From contig JAFGPF010000035.1 in the NCBI GenBank assembly GCA_016926115.1, positions 1 to 20,710 on the forward strand: a DNA stretch of 20,710 nt, read 5' to 3'. The position numbers and the translations under genes were made by a program. The notes below the pieces were generated by a model that worked only from the letters and a program-made list of their open reading frames with translations, searched no databases and had not been told where the DNA came from. This DNA comes from Dehalococcoidales bacterium. Lineage in GTDB: Bacteria > Chloroflexota > Dehalococcoidia > Dehalococcoidales > RBG-16-60-22. Positions 1 through 6,880 of the stretch are shown here, piece after piece; within the stretch, counting starts at the first letter, position 1, and every line of letters starts with the position of its first letter.

Positions 1-2238
1 CAGATTATCACCTTCGGCACGCTGGGCGCTCGGGCAGCTATCCGCGATGTGGGTAGGGCTTTAGGCATGCCCTACGGGGAAGTCGACCGCGTGGCCAGGC
101 TGGTGCCGGGCTTGCCCGGCATGACGCTGGGACGTGCCATGGACGAGAATAACGAACTCAAGGCTATTTACCAGGAAGACGATATCGTCCGTAACCTAGT
201 GACCCAGGCACGGAGGGTGGAGGGCATATCCCGCCACGCCAGCACCCATGCCGCCGGAGTCGTCATTTCCAAGGAATCGCTGACGAAATACGTGCCGTTG
301 CAGCGCGGCGCCAAGGTAGACAGCCAGGAAGCTGTGATGACCCAGTTCTCCATGGGAGACATCGCCAGTATCGGCCTGCTGAAAATGGACTTCCTCGGAC
401 TTGCGAATCTGACTATCCTGGGCAGGGCCAGGGATATTATCCGCCAGAACCACGGCATTGATATCGACCTTAATAACATCCCCATGGACGATAAAAAAAC
501 CTTCGAACTGTTAGCCGCTGGAGAGACGGCGGGTGTTTTCCAGCTGGAAGGCGCCGGAATGCGCCGCTATATCAAGGACCTCAAGCCGACCGCCTTCAGC
601 GATATCGCCGCCATGGTGGCGCTCTATCGTCCCGGCCCCATGGAGCACATTCCCCGCTTTATCGATTCCAAGCACGGCAAGACGCCGATAACCTACCCCC
701 ACCCCACCCTGGAGAATATCCTCAAGGAGACTTACGGCGTCATCGTCTACCAGGACCAGGTGCTGTTCATCGTGCGGGAGTTCGCCGGCTATAGCCTGGG
801 ACAGGCGGATATCTTCCGCAAGGCGATGGGCAAGAAGATAGCCGAGGTGATGAGGAAGGAAAAACGCAGCTTCATCAGCGGCGCTAAGAAGCTGGAGTAC
901 CCCAACGAGCTTGCCGAGGAGGTGTTCGCCCTTATCGAGCCGTTCGCCGGTTACGCCTTCAACAAAGCCCACAGCGTCAGCTACGCCCTGATTGCCTACC
1001 AGACCGCTTATCTCAAGGCGAACTACCCGGCGGACTACATCACCGCCTTCCTGACCGTTCATTCCGGAGAGACGGAGAAGATTGGTAATGCCGTGGCGGA
1101 GTGCCGCCGCCTGAATATAACGGTGTTTCCGCCGGATATCAACCACAGCCGGATAGATTTCTCCATAGAAAACAATGGCTCCGGACAGCCTGCCATACGT
1201 TTCGGTCTGGGAGCGGTTAAAAACGTGGGCACGGGAGCTATCGAGCCCATTATCAACGAACGTGATAAAAACGGCGAGTTCAAGTCAATCGAAGACCTCT
1301 GCCGCCGCAGCGATATGCAGTCGATCAACCGCCGGGTCATGGAGAGCCTCATCAAGGTGGGAGCGTTCGACGAACTTGAGAATCGCGGTACCCTGCTGAA
1401 CAGCGTCCAGCGAATCCTGTCGCTGGCGCAACGCGAGCAGCGTCTCCGCGAGACGGGACAGACGACGATGTTCGACCTCTTCGGCGAGACGACGCAGACG
1501 CCCCTGCCCGACCTGGAACTTCCTCAGTCAGAGACGACCGACCGTGAAAAAGCCTTCTGGGAAAAGGAACTGCTGGGAGTGAGTTTTTCCGAGAAACCGT
1601 TCACTCCGGCCCCCAACTCCAACACCCGTTTTTGCGGAGACATCGATGAGGAACTGGACGGGCAGGTGGTCATTACCGCCGGCAGGGTCACTTCAGCGCG
1701 CTACCTGCTTACCCGGGATGGGCGTTCCTTCGCCAGCGCCGTCATCGAGGACTTCAGCGGACAGATGGAGGTCATGGTCTGGCCCAAGGTCTATAACGAT
1801 ACCGACGAACTCTGGCAGGAAGGCAACGAACTCGTCATTCAAGGCAAGGTCAGGGTGCGGGAAGACCAGGTACAGATCAGCTGTGATAAAGCACGCTTCT
1901 ACGAGCCGCCGCAGGAAGGCGCCGAGCCGACTCCGTCCCCGGAGTCCGTCGCCGTGCCAGCCCCCGAGGAGAAACCCGCCGCCAGACCTGCGGAAAAACA
2001 ACGCCTGATAATCAACATCAAGCAGACCACCGATAAGGGAGCGGATATCGAACGTCTCAATAAAGTAGTGGAAGCGTTGAAAGAATACCCCGGGTCCGAT
2101 GAAGTAAGGCTCAATATATTGAACGGGGGTGACTCTGTCCCCCTTAAGCTCCCCAACATACAGTTCGGTTATTGCTCTGAACTCAAGCAGCGGCTTATTG
2201 AGCTTGTGGGCGAAGAGGGTGTGAAAGTAGAATCCTGA
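1..2238 (+). CDS. dnaE: DNA polymerase III alpha subunit, C-terminal part (5' end outside window)
   Basis: Catalytic subunit of the replicative DNA polymerase. The reading frame is open from base 1, so this is the last 745 residues; the PHP domain and the first part of the palm, with two of the three catalytic aspartates, lie upstream. It begins with the family signature QIITFGT. The KMDFLGL motif near fragment residue 130 should carry the third catalytic Asp (family knowledge). ALYRPGPMEHI and the fingers/HhH region follow. QTTMF at residues 487-491 fits the beta-clamp-binding consensus Qxx(L/M)F. An OB-fold spans about residues 555-630. A Pro/Glu-rich linker then leads to a roughly 65-residue C-terminal domain. 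The stop is followed after 28 bases by the methyltransferase gene, with an SD between them, so the two are probably cotranscribed. The ATG/GTG codons near position 49 are internal and are not the start. Confidence 0.97.
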   Translation, partial: QIITFGTLGARAAIRDVGRALGMPYGEVDRVARLVPGLPGMTLGRAMDENNELKAIYQEDDIVRNLVTQARRVEGISRHASTHAAGVVISKESLTKYVPLQRGAKVDSQEAVMTQFSMGDIASIGLLKMDFLGLANLTILGRARDIIRQNHGIDIDLNNIPMDDKKTFELLAAGETAGVFQLEGAGMRRYIKDLKPTAFSDIAAMVALYRPGPMEHIPRFIDSKHGKTPITYPHPTLENILKETYGVIVYQDQVLFIVREFAGYSLGQADIFRKAMGKKIAEVMRKEKRSFISGAKKLEYPNELAEEVFALIEPFAGYAFNKAHSVSYALIAYQTAYLKANYPADYITAFLTVHSGETEKIGNAVAECRRLNITVFPPDINHSRIDFSIENNGSGQPAIRFGLGAVKNVGTGAIEPIINERDKNGEFKSIEDLCRRSDMQSINRRVMESLIKVGAFDELENRGTLLNSVQRILSLAQREQRLRETGQTTMFDLFGETTQTPLPDLELPQSETTDREKAFWEKELLGVSFSEKPFTPAPNSNTRFCGDIDEELDGQVVITAGRVTSARYLLTRDGRSFASAVIEDFSGQMEVMVWPKVYNDTDELWQEGNELVIQGKVRVREDQVQISCDKARFYEPPQEGAEPTPSPESVAVPAPEEKPAARPAEKQRLIINIKQTTDKGADIERLNKVVEALKEYPGSDEVRLNILNGGDSVPLKLPNIQFGYCSELKQRLIELVGEEGVKVES

Positions 2239-2266
2239 TAATATTATACTCGGAGAGGTTGTTTTT

Positions 2267-2797
2267 ATGGATAAACCGATGTCCGAATCCAGTTTTAAAA
2301 TGATGTCGCTCGCCTTCAAAGTCCGTGACAGGTTCCAGGACCCGGCGGACATTCTCAAACAGGCGGGGATAAAGCCGGGCTTTCACGTGCTGGACTACGG
2401 CTGCGGGCCCGGCGCCTATACCATTACCGCCGCCAAAATGGTATCGGACTCCGGCAGGGTCTACGCAGCGGATATCCTCCCCTTGGCTCTGGAAACGGTA
2501 AAAAAGACCGCCTCCCGGAAAAAGCTGACCAATATCGAGACCATTCTCACCGACCGCGATACGGGGCTGGACGACGGGAGCATCGACCTCGCCCTGCTGT
2601 ATGACATCCTCCACGACCTGTCCCAGCCCGCTGAGATACTTAAGGAGTTGCACCGTGTCCTGAGACCCGACGGCATCCTCTCTATCAGTGACCATCATTT
2701 AAAAGACAGGGATATCACGTCCAGTATTACCGAACCGGGATTGTTCAAGCTGTCCAAGAGAGAGGAAAAAGTATATAATTTTTCCAGAGTCATCTAA
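2267..2797 (+). CDS. Class I SAM-dependent methyltransferase, 176 aa
   Basis: Small Rossmann-fold methyltransferase of the Methyltransf_11/UbiE-like type. Motif I is VLDYGCGPGA (residues 41-50), with an acidic residue at D69 after the second strand (VYAADI). The post-motif LLYDILHDLSQPAEILKELHRVLRPDG is split across residues 110-135 and is typical of this family. The N-terminal lead is short, about 35 residues, and contains PADILKQAGIKPG, as in many small anaerobe enzymes near arsenite methyltransferase and UbiE; the substrate cannot be deduced. The start is ATG, with GGAGAGG at 2252-2258 as SD. It lies 28 bases after dnaE and 10 bases before radC, so it belongs to the same transcription unit. 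The C-terminus (KVYNFSRVI) looks complete. Confidence 0.85.
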   Translation: MDKPMSESSFKMMSLAFKVRDRFQDPADILKQAGIKPGFHVLDYGCGPGAYTITAAKMVSDSGRVYAADILPLALETVKKTASRKKLTNIETILTDRDTGLDDGSIDLALLYDILHDLSQPAEILKELHRVLRPDGILSISDHHLKDRDITSSITEPGLFKLSKREEKVYNFSRVI

Positions 2798-2807
2798 GGT
2801 CTAAGTT

Positions 2808-3590
2808 ATGTCTACGGAAGATACGCATAAGGGGCATCGAAAGAGGCTGCGGGAGAAGTTCCTGAAGTCCGGCCTGGCCGGCTTTCACGACTACGAAATC
2901 GTGGAGTTGCTATTGAGTCTGGGAACGCCCCGCAAGGACTGCAAGGTGCCCGCCAAGGAAGCCATCAGGCGGTTCGAGACCCTACGCGGCGTGCTGGAAG
3001 CCCCGCTGGAAGAACTTCTGAAGATAGAAGATATCGGCGCCCACAGCGCGTTCGGCATCAAGCTCGTGCAGGAAGTGGCGCGGGAATTCCTCAAGGCAAA
3101 AATACTGGAAAAACCGTTTTATAAATCCTCTCAGGAAGTATTCGACTATCTTTACCATTCCATGCGCGGACTGAAAAAAGAGGTCTTCAAGGTCGTTTAC
3201 CTGAACAGCCAGAACCAGATTATCGATACCGTCGACCTTTCAGCGGGCACGGTAAACAGCAGTTACGTCTCCCCCCGCGAGGTCGTCGAGGGGGCGATTA
3301 AAAGTAATGCCACCGCCCTGATTTTCGTGCATAACCACCCCTCCGGCAACCCGGAACCGAGCACGAGTGACAAAGGACTCACACGGGAGCTCGTCTACGC
3401 CGGCAGAATCATGCAGCTCAAGGTGCTCGACCATATCATCATCGGCGACAACCGATATTACAGCTTCGCCGGAGAGGGACTTATTGAGGAATACGAGGCG
3501 GACTTCCTCAACACGATGCTGCGGGGCACCGCCGAAGCCCGCCGGCGACTTTACAAAGCCAGAGACGACACTTACAAATCTCAACCTTAG
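2808..3590 (+). CDS. radC: RadC family protein (JAMM/MPN+ domain), 260 aa
   Basis: Homologue of RadC (UPF0758). An N-terminal helix-hairpin-helix-like region (about residues 10-95) precedes a JAB/MPN+ metallopeptidase-like domain. The complete JAMM signature is visible: E125, HNHPSG with H175 and H177, S185 and D188, so zinc binding is expected. The cellular role of RadC is unsettled; the old link to DNA repair was not upheld, and a nuclease or hydrolase role is still open. The protein is about 35 residues longer than typical 225-residue homologues because of a C-terminal basic tail (after about residue 232). ATG start, 10 bases after the upstream methyltransferase. Its TAG stop overlaps the TAA stop of the convergent ogt gene (TTAG at 3587-3590). 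Confidence 0.93.
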   Translation: MSTEDTHKGHRKRLREKFLKSGLAGFHDYEIVELLLSLGTPRKDCKVPAKEAIRRFETLRGVLEAPLEELLKIEDIGAHSAFGIKLVQEVAREFLKAKILEKPFYKSSQEVFDYLYHSMRGLKKEVFKVVYLNSQNQIIDTVDLSAGTVNSSYVSPREVVEGAIKSNATALIFVHNHPSGNPEPSTSDKGLTRELVYAGRIMQLKVLDHIIIGDNRYYSFAGEGLIEEYEADFLNTMLRGTAEARRRLYKARDDTYKSQP

Positions 3591-4096
3591 CCGGTGACCA
3601 CGCCTTCCAGCGACAGCAGGTATCTCTTCATCTCGATTCCCCCGCTGAACCCACCCAATCCCCCGTCCGCCGCCAGCACCCGGTGGCAGGGAACGATGAC
3701 GGGAAACGGATTCCTCCCCAGCGCCTGCCCCACCGCTCTGGCGGCTTGCGGCTTGCCGATTTTTCCCGCCAGCCATCCGTAACTCCGTGTCTCACCGTAG
3801 GGAATCTTCCTGGCGCTCTCCCATACCTCCCGTTGAAAAGGTGTGGCGCCGGAAAAGTCCAGCCTGTCCTTGAATTCCACCCTGTTGCCTTTAAAATACA
3901 GACGTAATCTTTCTATCAGGTCTTGAAAACTCTGCGGCGAAGGAACGGCTGGTTCGAGGATTTTACCGAGTTGTTTTTTGGCTTCCCGCTCGGATTTCTG
4001 TGGTAAGGTAACCCGTAGCAGTCCTGCGTCTGAAGCCAGCAGTCCTACATATCCGGCAGTGGTATCGGTAAAGGCATAGAACAGCTCTTGAGTCAT
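3587..4096 (-). CDS. ogt: Methylated-DNA--protein-cysteine methyltransferase (O6-alkylguanine repair)
   Basis: Suicide repair protein that transfers alkyl groups from O6-alkylguanine (and O4-alkylthymine) to its own cysteine. The active-site motif VPCHRV holds the acceptor C137. It is followed by LGGFSGG and the family's C-terminal MKRYLLSLEG. The preceding helix-turn-helix region includes TPFQREVW, IPYGETRSYG and AARAVGQALGRNP. At 169 residues it is a normal Ogt/MGMT length, with a short N-terminal ribonuclease-H-like domain and no AdaA part. It is the last gene of a minus-strand group, 13 bases after the 84-residue membrane protein, and converges on radC with overlapping stop codons. Confidence 0.95.
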   Translation of the reverse strand: MTQELFYAFTDTTAGYVGLLASDAGLLRVTLPQKSEREAKKQLGKILEPAVPSPQSFQDLIERLRLYFKGNRVEFKDRLDFSGATPFQREVWESARKIPYGETRSYGWLAGKIGKPQAARAVGQALGRNPFPVIVPCHRVLAADGGLGGFSGGIEMKRYLLSLEGVVTG

Positions 4097-4109
4097 ACCC
4101 TGAAGCTTT

Positions 4110-4364
4110 TCAGGACTTATTCGCCAGCCGCCGCGCGTAGATACCGCCGACGACTATCAGTATTATGCCGATGACGATGCTGATAACGATTTTTATCAGC
4201 TGCGGCAGGTCCATACTCAGGAAATACGCGTACGTTAAAATGGCGGCTATCACGGCAACTCCGTAGCTTATGGAATGAGCCTTGAACGATTTTTCTCTAA
4301 TCGCCCAGAAGATGAACCAGGCGAGGAATCCCAGTGTCGCCAGTACGCCTACAGCTACAGCCAT
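4110..4364 (-). CDS. Small integral membrane protein, 84 aa, unknown function
   Basis: I do not recognise the family. Three hydrophobic helices are visible: about residues 2-22 (ends FWAIREKSFK), 32-50 (SYGVAVIAAILTYAYF) and 55-76 (QLIKIVISIVIGIILIV), followed by a basic ARRLANKS tail, which suggests a cytoplasmic C-terminus. ATG at 4364 is chosen because it lies 4 bases after the stop of the upstream 58-residue gene and has a purine-rich GGTAGAGAG just before it. A longer reading from TTG at 4388 would overlap that gene. It sits between the 58-residue membrane protein and ogt, with 13 bases before ogt, so all are probably on one mRNA. Confidence 0.72.
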   Translation of the reverse strand: MAVAVGVLATLGFLAWFIFWAIREKSFKAHSISYGVAVIAAILTYAYFLSMDLPQLIKIVISIVIGIILIVVGGIYARRLANKS

Positions 4365-4368
4365 CTCT

Positions 4369-4545
4369 CTACCACCCCAGTCCTTCAAAATATTTGCCCA
4401 GGAAGGTGAAAAGCCCCACCGTGAGCAGCAGCGAGCCCAGCTTGCCGAAATCGGAGAGATACTTTACGTACTCCGCCGCCAGGTAGCCTACCCCGGCAAT
4501 GCAGAACAGGATTCCGAACCCGTATAAAATATATTCAAGCTTCAT
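4369..4545 (-). CDS. Very small membrane protein, 58 aa, unknown function
   Basis: A short gene that ORF length cut-offs easily miss. It reads from ATG (4543-4545) to TAG (4369-4371), starting MKLEYILYGFGILF and ending KYFEGLGW. There are two hydrophobic stretches, about residues 5-22 and 38-52, joined by a short polar loop (AAEYVKYLSDFGK), as in a two-helix hairpin membrane protein. A good SD (GAGGGAAG) lies 4 bases before the ATG. It starts 17 bases after the 170-residue membrane-anchored protein and ends 4 bases before the start of the 84-residue membrane protein. The SD, the tight spacing and the hydrophobic pattern support it as real. No family is recognised. Confidence 0.68.
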   Translation of the reverse strand: MKLEYILYGFGILFCIAGVGYLAAEYVKYLSDFGKLGSLLLTVGLFTFLGKYFEGLGW

Positions 4546-4562
4546 ATTGCTTCCCTCAATTG

Positions 4563-5075
4563 CTATCTCGGCGGTACCGGCGCCGGCACGGCCTTGACCG
4601 GATATTCGCCGGGTCTTACATGAACGACGAATTTACGCTCTATTTCACCCCTGTTGATATACAGGGTAAACTCGTAACCCTGTTCGGACGAAGCATCCGC
4701 AGGTACTAGCTCTGAGAAATCCATCACCCACTCGACCTGCTGTTTATCGAACGCACCTATAGACAGGGACGGCACCGGTATATCGGCTACCTTTTCCAGG
4801 CTGTGCCACACGGACACCTCGACATCCTCTGTATAGGCAGAAAAACGCCGGTTGTCCACCTCGTAGTAGAAGTAAGCCTTTTCACCCCAGCCCACCGCCG
4901 CCGACCAGTAGTCGCGCTCCCAGTTGGTCTCCTCTATCCTCTGCTCGTCTTCCCCACTTTTAACAACCAGGGTATCATAAATGCCCATGTATCCATCGAA
5001 GACGAACACGAGAATAATCCCCACGAAGCACACCAGCGCTAGGTACAGATACAGGTTTTTGTTTTTCACCGCCAT
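4563..5075 (-). CDS. Membrane-anchored protein with extracytoplasmic domain, 170 aa, unknown function
   Basis: A short basic N-terminus (MAVKNKN) is followed by one hydrophobic helix (about residues 8-26, LYLYLALVCFVGIILVFVF) and then a soluble, probably beta-rich domain of about 140 residues. The domain is rich in aromatic residues (WERDYWSAAVGWGEKAYFYYEV) and has alternating strands, ending in a proline-rich tail (VPAPVPPR). There is no cleavage site or lipobox, so the helix is likely an uncleaved anchor with the domain outside the membrane. The start is ATG with GGGAG upstream and a strong promoter just before it (5097-5126). It is the first gene of the set leading to two small membrane proteins and ogt. 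The family is not recognised; a role in envelope sensing is speculation. Confidence 0.78.
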   Translation of the reverse strand: MAVKNKNLYLYLALVCFVGIILVFVFDGYMGIYDTLVVKSGEDEQRIEETNWERDYWSAAVGWGEKAYFYYEVDNRRFSAYTEDVEVSVWHSLEKVADIPVPSLSIGAFDKQQVEWVMDFSELVPADASSEQGYEFTLYINRGEIERKFVVHVRPGEYPVKAVPAPVPPR

Positions 5076-5096
5076 TATTTTAAGGCTCCCGTGATA

Positions 5097-5126
5097 ATAA
5101 TAGGCATCTTACACCTGAACTGTCAA
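5097..5126 (-). promoter_or_regulatory. Sigma70-type promoter for the membrane-protein/ogt group
   Basis: On the minus strand, TTGACA (5121-5126, perfect -35) and TATTAT (5097-5102, 5/6 match to -10) are separated by 18 bases. The expected start near 5090 gives a leader of about 15 bases containing the GGGAG SD of the 170-residue gene. It lies between the hpf stop and that gene, so the four downstream genes can be expressed separately from hpf. Confidence 0.7.
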
Positions 5127-5132
5127 TAACCA

Positions 5133-5681
5133 TTAACGCAATTCCGGCTCGATGATGCCATAATTGCCGTCGTTCCGCCGGTACAGGAGCCGGACTTCAT
5201 CGGCATCCGGGTCGAAGAACAGGAAGAAGTTATGTCCCAGTTCCTCCATCCGCTCGATTGCCTCGTCGAGGGACATCGGCTCGATGATAAAACGCTTGGT
5301 CTTGACCACCTTCTTTTCCGTCTCCGCCTGTTCCGCGTGATTATACTTGCCCCTCGCCAGCGGATTGCCCCTGCCCTTGTCGTACAGCTTGCCCTTATGT
5401 TTTTCCATCTGCCGGCTGACGACAGCGACCACTTTATCGACGGCTTTAAAGAGGTCTTCCGCCCTTTCCTCCCCGTGAAATACCGCCCCGCCGACGCCGC
5501 TGTTCACGGTCACCCGCACCAGGTAGTGCTCCTGCGGCGATTTTGTCTTTTCCTCGGAAATTTCCACTTTAGTATCGATAATATCCGGGATGTGCTTGTT
5601 TATTTTTCCCAGCTTTTTTTCAACATAGCGCTGCGCTTCCGGTGTTATTTCGATATTTGTTCCGGCTATCTGTAAGTCCAT
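5133..5681 (-). CDS. hpf: Ribosome hibernation promoting factor, long form
   Basis: Binds the 30S subunit in resting cells and, in the long form, drives dimerisation to 100S ribosomes. The N-terminal RaiA/HPF domain (residues 1-105) opens with MDLQIAGTNIEITPEAQRYV and contains VRVTVN and GEERAEDLFKAVDKV. After a charged linker comes the C-terminal dimerisation domain (about 125-182) with KRFIIEPMSLDEAIERMEEL, HNFFLFFDPDADEVRLLYRR and DGNYGIIEPEL. At 182 residues it matches long HPF. The ATG at 5681 is chosen because the domain begins there and GGAGCGTGAG precedes it; the frame could be read upstream to 5756, but that would overlap comF. It starts 44 bases after the comF stop. Confidence 0.95.
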   Translation of the reverse strand: MDLQIAGTNIEITPEAQRYVEKKLGKINKHIPDIIDTKVEISEEKTKSPQEHYLVRVTVNSGVGGAVFHGEERAEDLFKAVDKVVAVVSRQMEKHKGKLYDKGRGNPLARGKYNHAEQAETEKKVVKTKRFIIEPMSLDEAIERMEELGHNFFLFFDPDADEVRLLYRRNDGNYGIIEPELR

Positions 5682-5725
5682 TTTCTCACGCTCCTGCTCA
5701 AAACATTTTTCCGGTGACTTTCGCT

Positions 5726-6436
5726 TTACAACTCCAGTGCTATTACCAGTCCCCACACCGCCGCGGCGCCAGCAGACTTCAACACGCCGGCGCAGGCATC
5801 CAGGGTAGCCCCTGACGTGGAGACGTCATCCACGAGGATAATCTCTTTACCCTTCAATCGTTCGTCCCGGCAGGCGAAAGCGCCGGTTACGTTTTCACGC
5901 CGCTCTTCAATGCTGCCCGATCTTGCCTGAGGCAGCGCGTAGTTGCTGCGGACGAGTGAATTTTCCACTACCGGCATGTGACTGAGTCTGCCGAGTTCTC
6001 GGGCGAGCAGGGCGGATTGGTTATAGCCGCGCTCCCGGTATCTCCTGGAATGAATCGGCACCGGCACGAGGACTTCTCCGTGGAACGGAGTTTCCATGAA
6101 ATAATTATGCAGTAATTCCGCCAGCGGTACTGCCAGCGCTCGGAGGTTATTATACTTAAGATCGTGAATGGCCCGGCGTATCACGCCGTCGAAGAAGAAC
6201 GGGGCACGGATGCCGTCTATCTCCGCCTGCCAGTCGGCGCATTCATAGCAGATTTCCCCCTGGGAACGTGGACGCCCGCACCTGGGGCAAACGGGCGGGG
6301 AAATCATCGTCAGCGTCCGGCGGCATGAGTCACAGATATAATCGCCTTCTCTGCCACAGCCGATACACCACTGTGGAAAAAGCAGGTCAAGTGCTACCTT
6401 CTTAAACTTGGTTAACGGAGGAAGCACGTTCACCAT
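5726..6436 (-). CDS. comF: ComF family protein (zinc finger plus phosphoribosyltransferase fold)
   Basis: ComF is linked to DNA uptake and transformation in competent bacteria; the biochemical role is still debated. Numbered from the alternative GTG at 6442, the N-terminus carries four CxxC pairs: C26/C29, C37/C40, C52/C55 and C65/C68. The last is CYEC, followed by a PRTase-like domain with VPVPIHSRRYRERGYNQSALLA (about 126-147). The PRPP-binding loop IILVDDVSTSGAT is at 201-213. Length (about 236 aa) is normal for the family. Start choice is uncertain: ATG at 6436 or GTG at 6442, neither with a clear SD. It is 30-36 bases after the zinc-ribbon gene and ahead of hpf, an order also known elsewhere. 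Confidence 0.93.
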   Translation of the reverse strand: MVNVLPPLTKFKKVALDLLFPQWCIGCGREGDYICDSCRRTLTMISPPVCPRCGRPRSQGEICYECADWQAEIDGIRAPFFFDGVIRRAIHDLKYNNLRALAVPLAELLHNYFMETPFHGEVLVPVPIHSRRYRERGYNQSALLARELGRLSHMPVVENSLVRSNYALPQARSGSIEERRENVTGAFACRDERLKGKEIILVDDVSTSGATLDACAGVLKSAGAAAVWGLVIALEL

Positions 6437-6472
6437 CCGCACGTTTTTAAATGTAAAGGCGAATCCTTATTA

Positions 6473-6688
6473 TTACTGGCGGGGACGGGAGTTGTGCAGC
6501 GAACCGCTCATGATAGGCTCGTTTATATAGACGTCACCGTTCCTGATTTTCAGGTTGTAGCCGCAATCAGGATTGGTACAGACCCAGGCTTTAAATTGAA
6601 TTGATGCCCCCTGACTACCGAAATCAGACAGAGGCACGAGGTCGCCGGAATTACATTTCTGACACTTGGGGAAATTAAACTGTTCCAT
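6473..6688 (-). CDS. Small zinc-ribbon protein, 71 aa
   Basis: Four cysteines form a zinc-ribbon pattern: C9 and C12 (PKCQKC), then C37 and C42 (VCTNPDC), with about 24 residues between the two pairs. The C-terminal part (YNLKIRNGDVYINEP) looks like the second beta hairpin. The function is unknown; such single ribbons often bind nucleic acid or protein partners. ATG at 6688 is chosen over longer readings because a near-perfect SD (GGAGGAGG) lies 6 bases upstream and a promoter is placed correctly for it. It is the first gene of the comF-hpf unit. Confidence 0.82.
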   Translation of the reverse strand: MEQFNFPKCQKCNSGDLVPLSDFGSQGASIQFKAWVCTNPDCGYNLKIRNGDVYINEPIMSGSLHNSRPRQ

Positions 6689-6730
6689 GGGGGTCCTCCT
6701 CCCAACCGAAAATATAGAATTAACCATATA

Positions 6731-6760
6731 ATTATACCCCAGTATTGACGGTTTTGACAA
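6731..6760 (-). promoter_or_regulatory. Promoter for the zinc-ribbon-comF-hpf unit
   Basis: On the minus strand, TTGTCA (6755-6760) and a perfect TATAAT (6731-6736) are separated by 18 bases. Transcription would begin near 6724, giving a leader of about 36 bases with the strong GGAGGAGG SD. The same TTGTCA-18-TATAAT pattern occurs before the UPF0200 gene (16000-16029). Confidence 0.75.
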
Positions 6761-6819
6761 GTTACGACGCGCGTTCACCGCGCACATTGATAGTAAATTG
6801 TGACTGCCGGAAAACGCAT

Positions 6820-6855
6820 AAAAAGGGGGCGGTACTCCGTCGGGTACTCACCCCC
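6820..6855 (-). terminator. Intrinsic terminator after the HD-GYP regulator gene
   Basis: Read on the minus strand, an arm beginning GGGGG and containing GTAC (inside GAGTACC) pairs with a GTAC...CCCCC arm across an 8-base loop, with one mismatch and a bulge. It is followed directly by TTTTT (6820-6824). It lies 26 bases after the stop at 6881 and before the zinc-ribbon promoter, so it separates the two minus-strand units. Confidence 0.82.
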
Positions 6856-6880
6856 TTCATAGTCTTTATCAGGGCTGGTA

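Noticed and set aside
511..1146. 211-residue minus-strand open frame opposite dnaE
   Set aside because: It is the complement of a clearly coding dnaE frame, has no recognisable domain and no SD or promoter of its own.
2232..2266. Promoter between dnaE and the methyltransferase (TATTATACT)
   Set aside because: The -10-like string lacks a -35 at proper spacing, and the gap is only 28 bases; simple read-through from dnaE is enough.
1693..2358. 221-residue minus-strand open frame across the dnaE/methyltransferase junction
   Set aside because: It overlaps two supported plus-strand genes and the composition is that of an antisense shadow.
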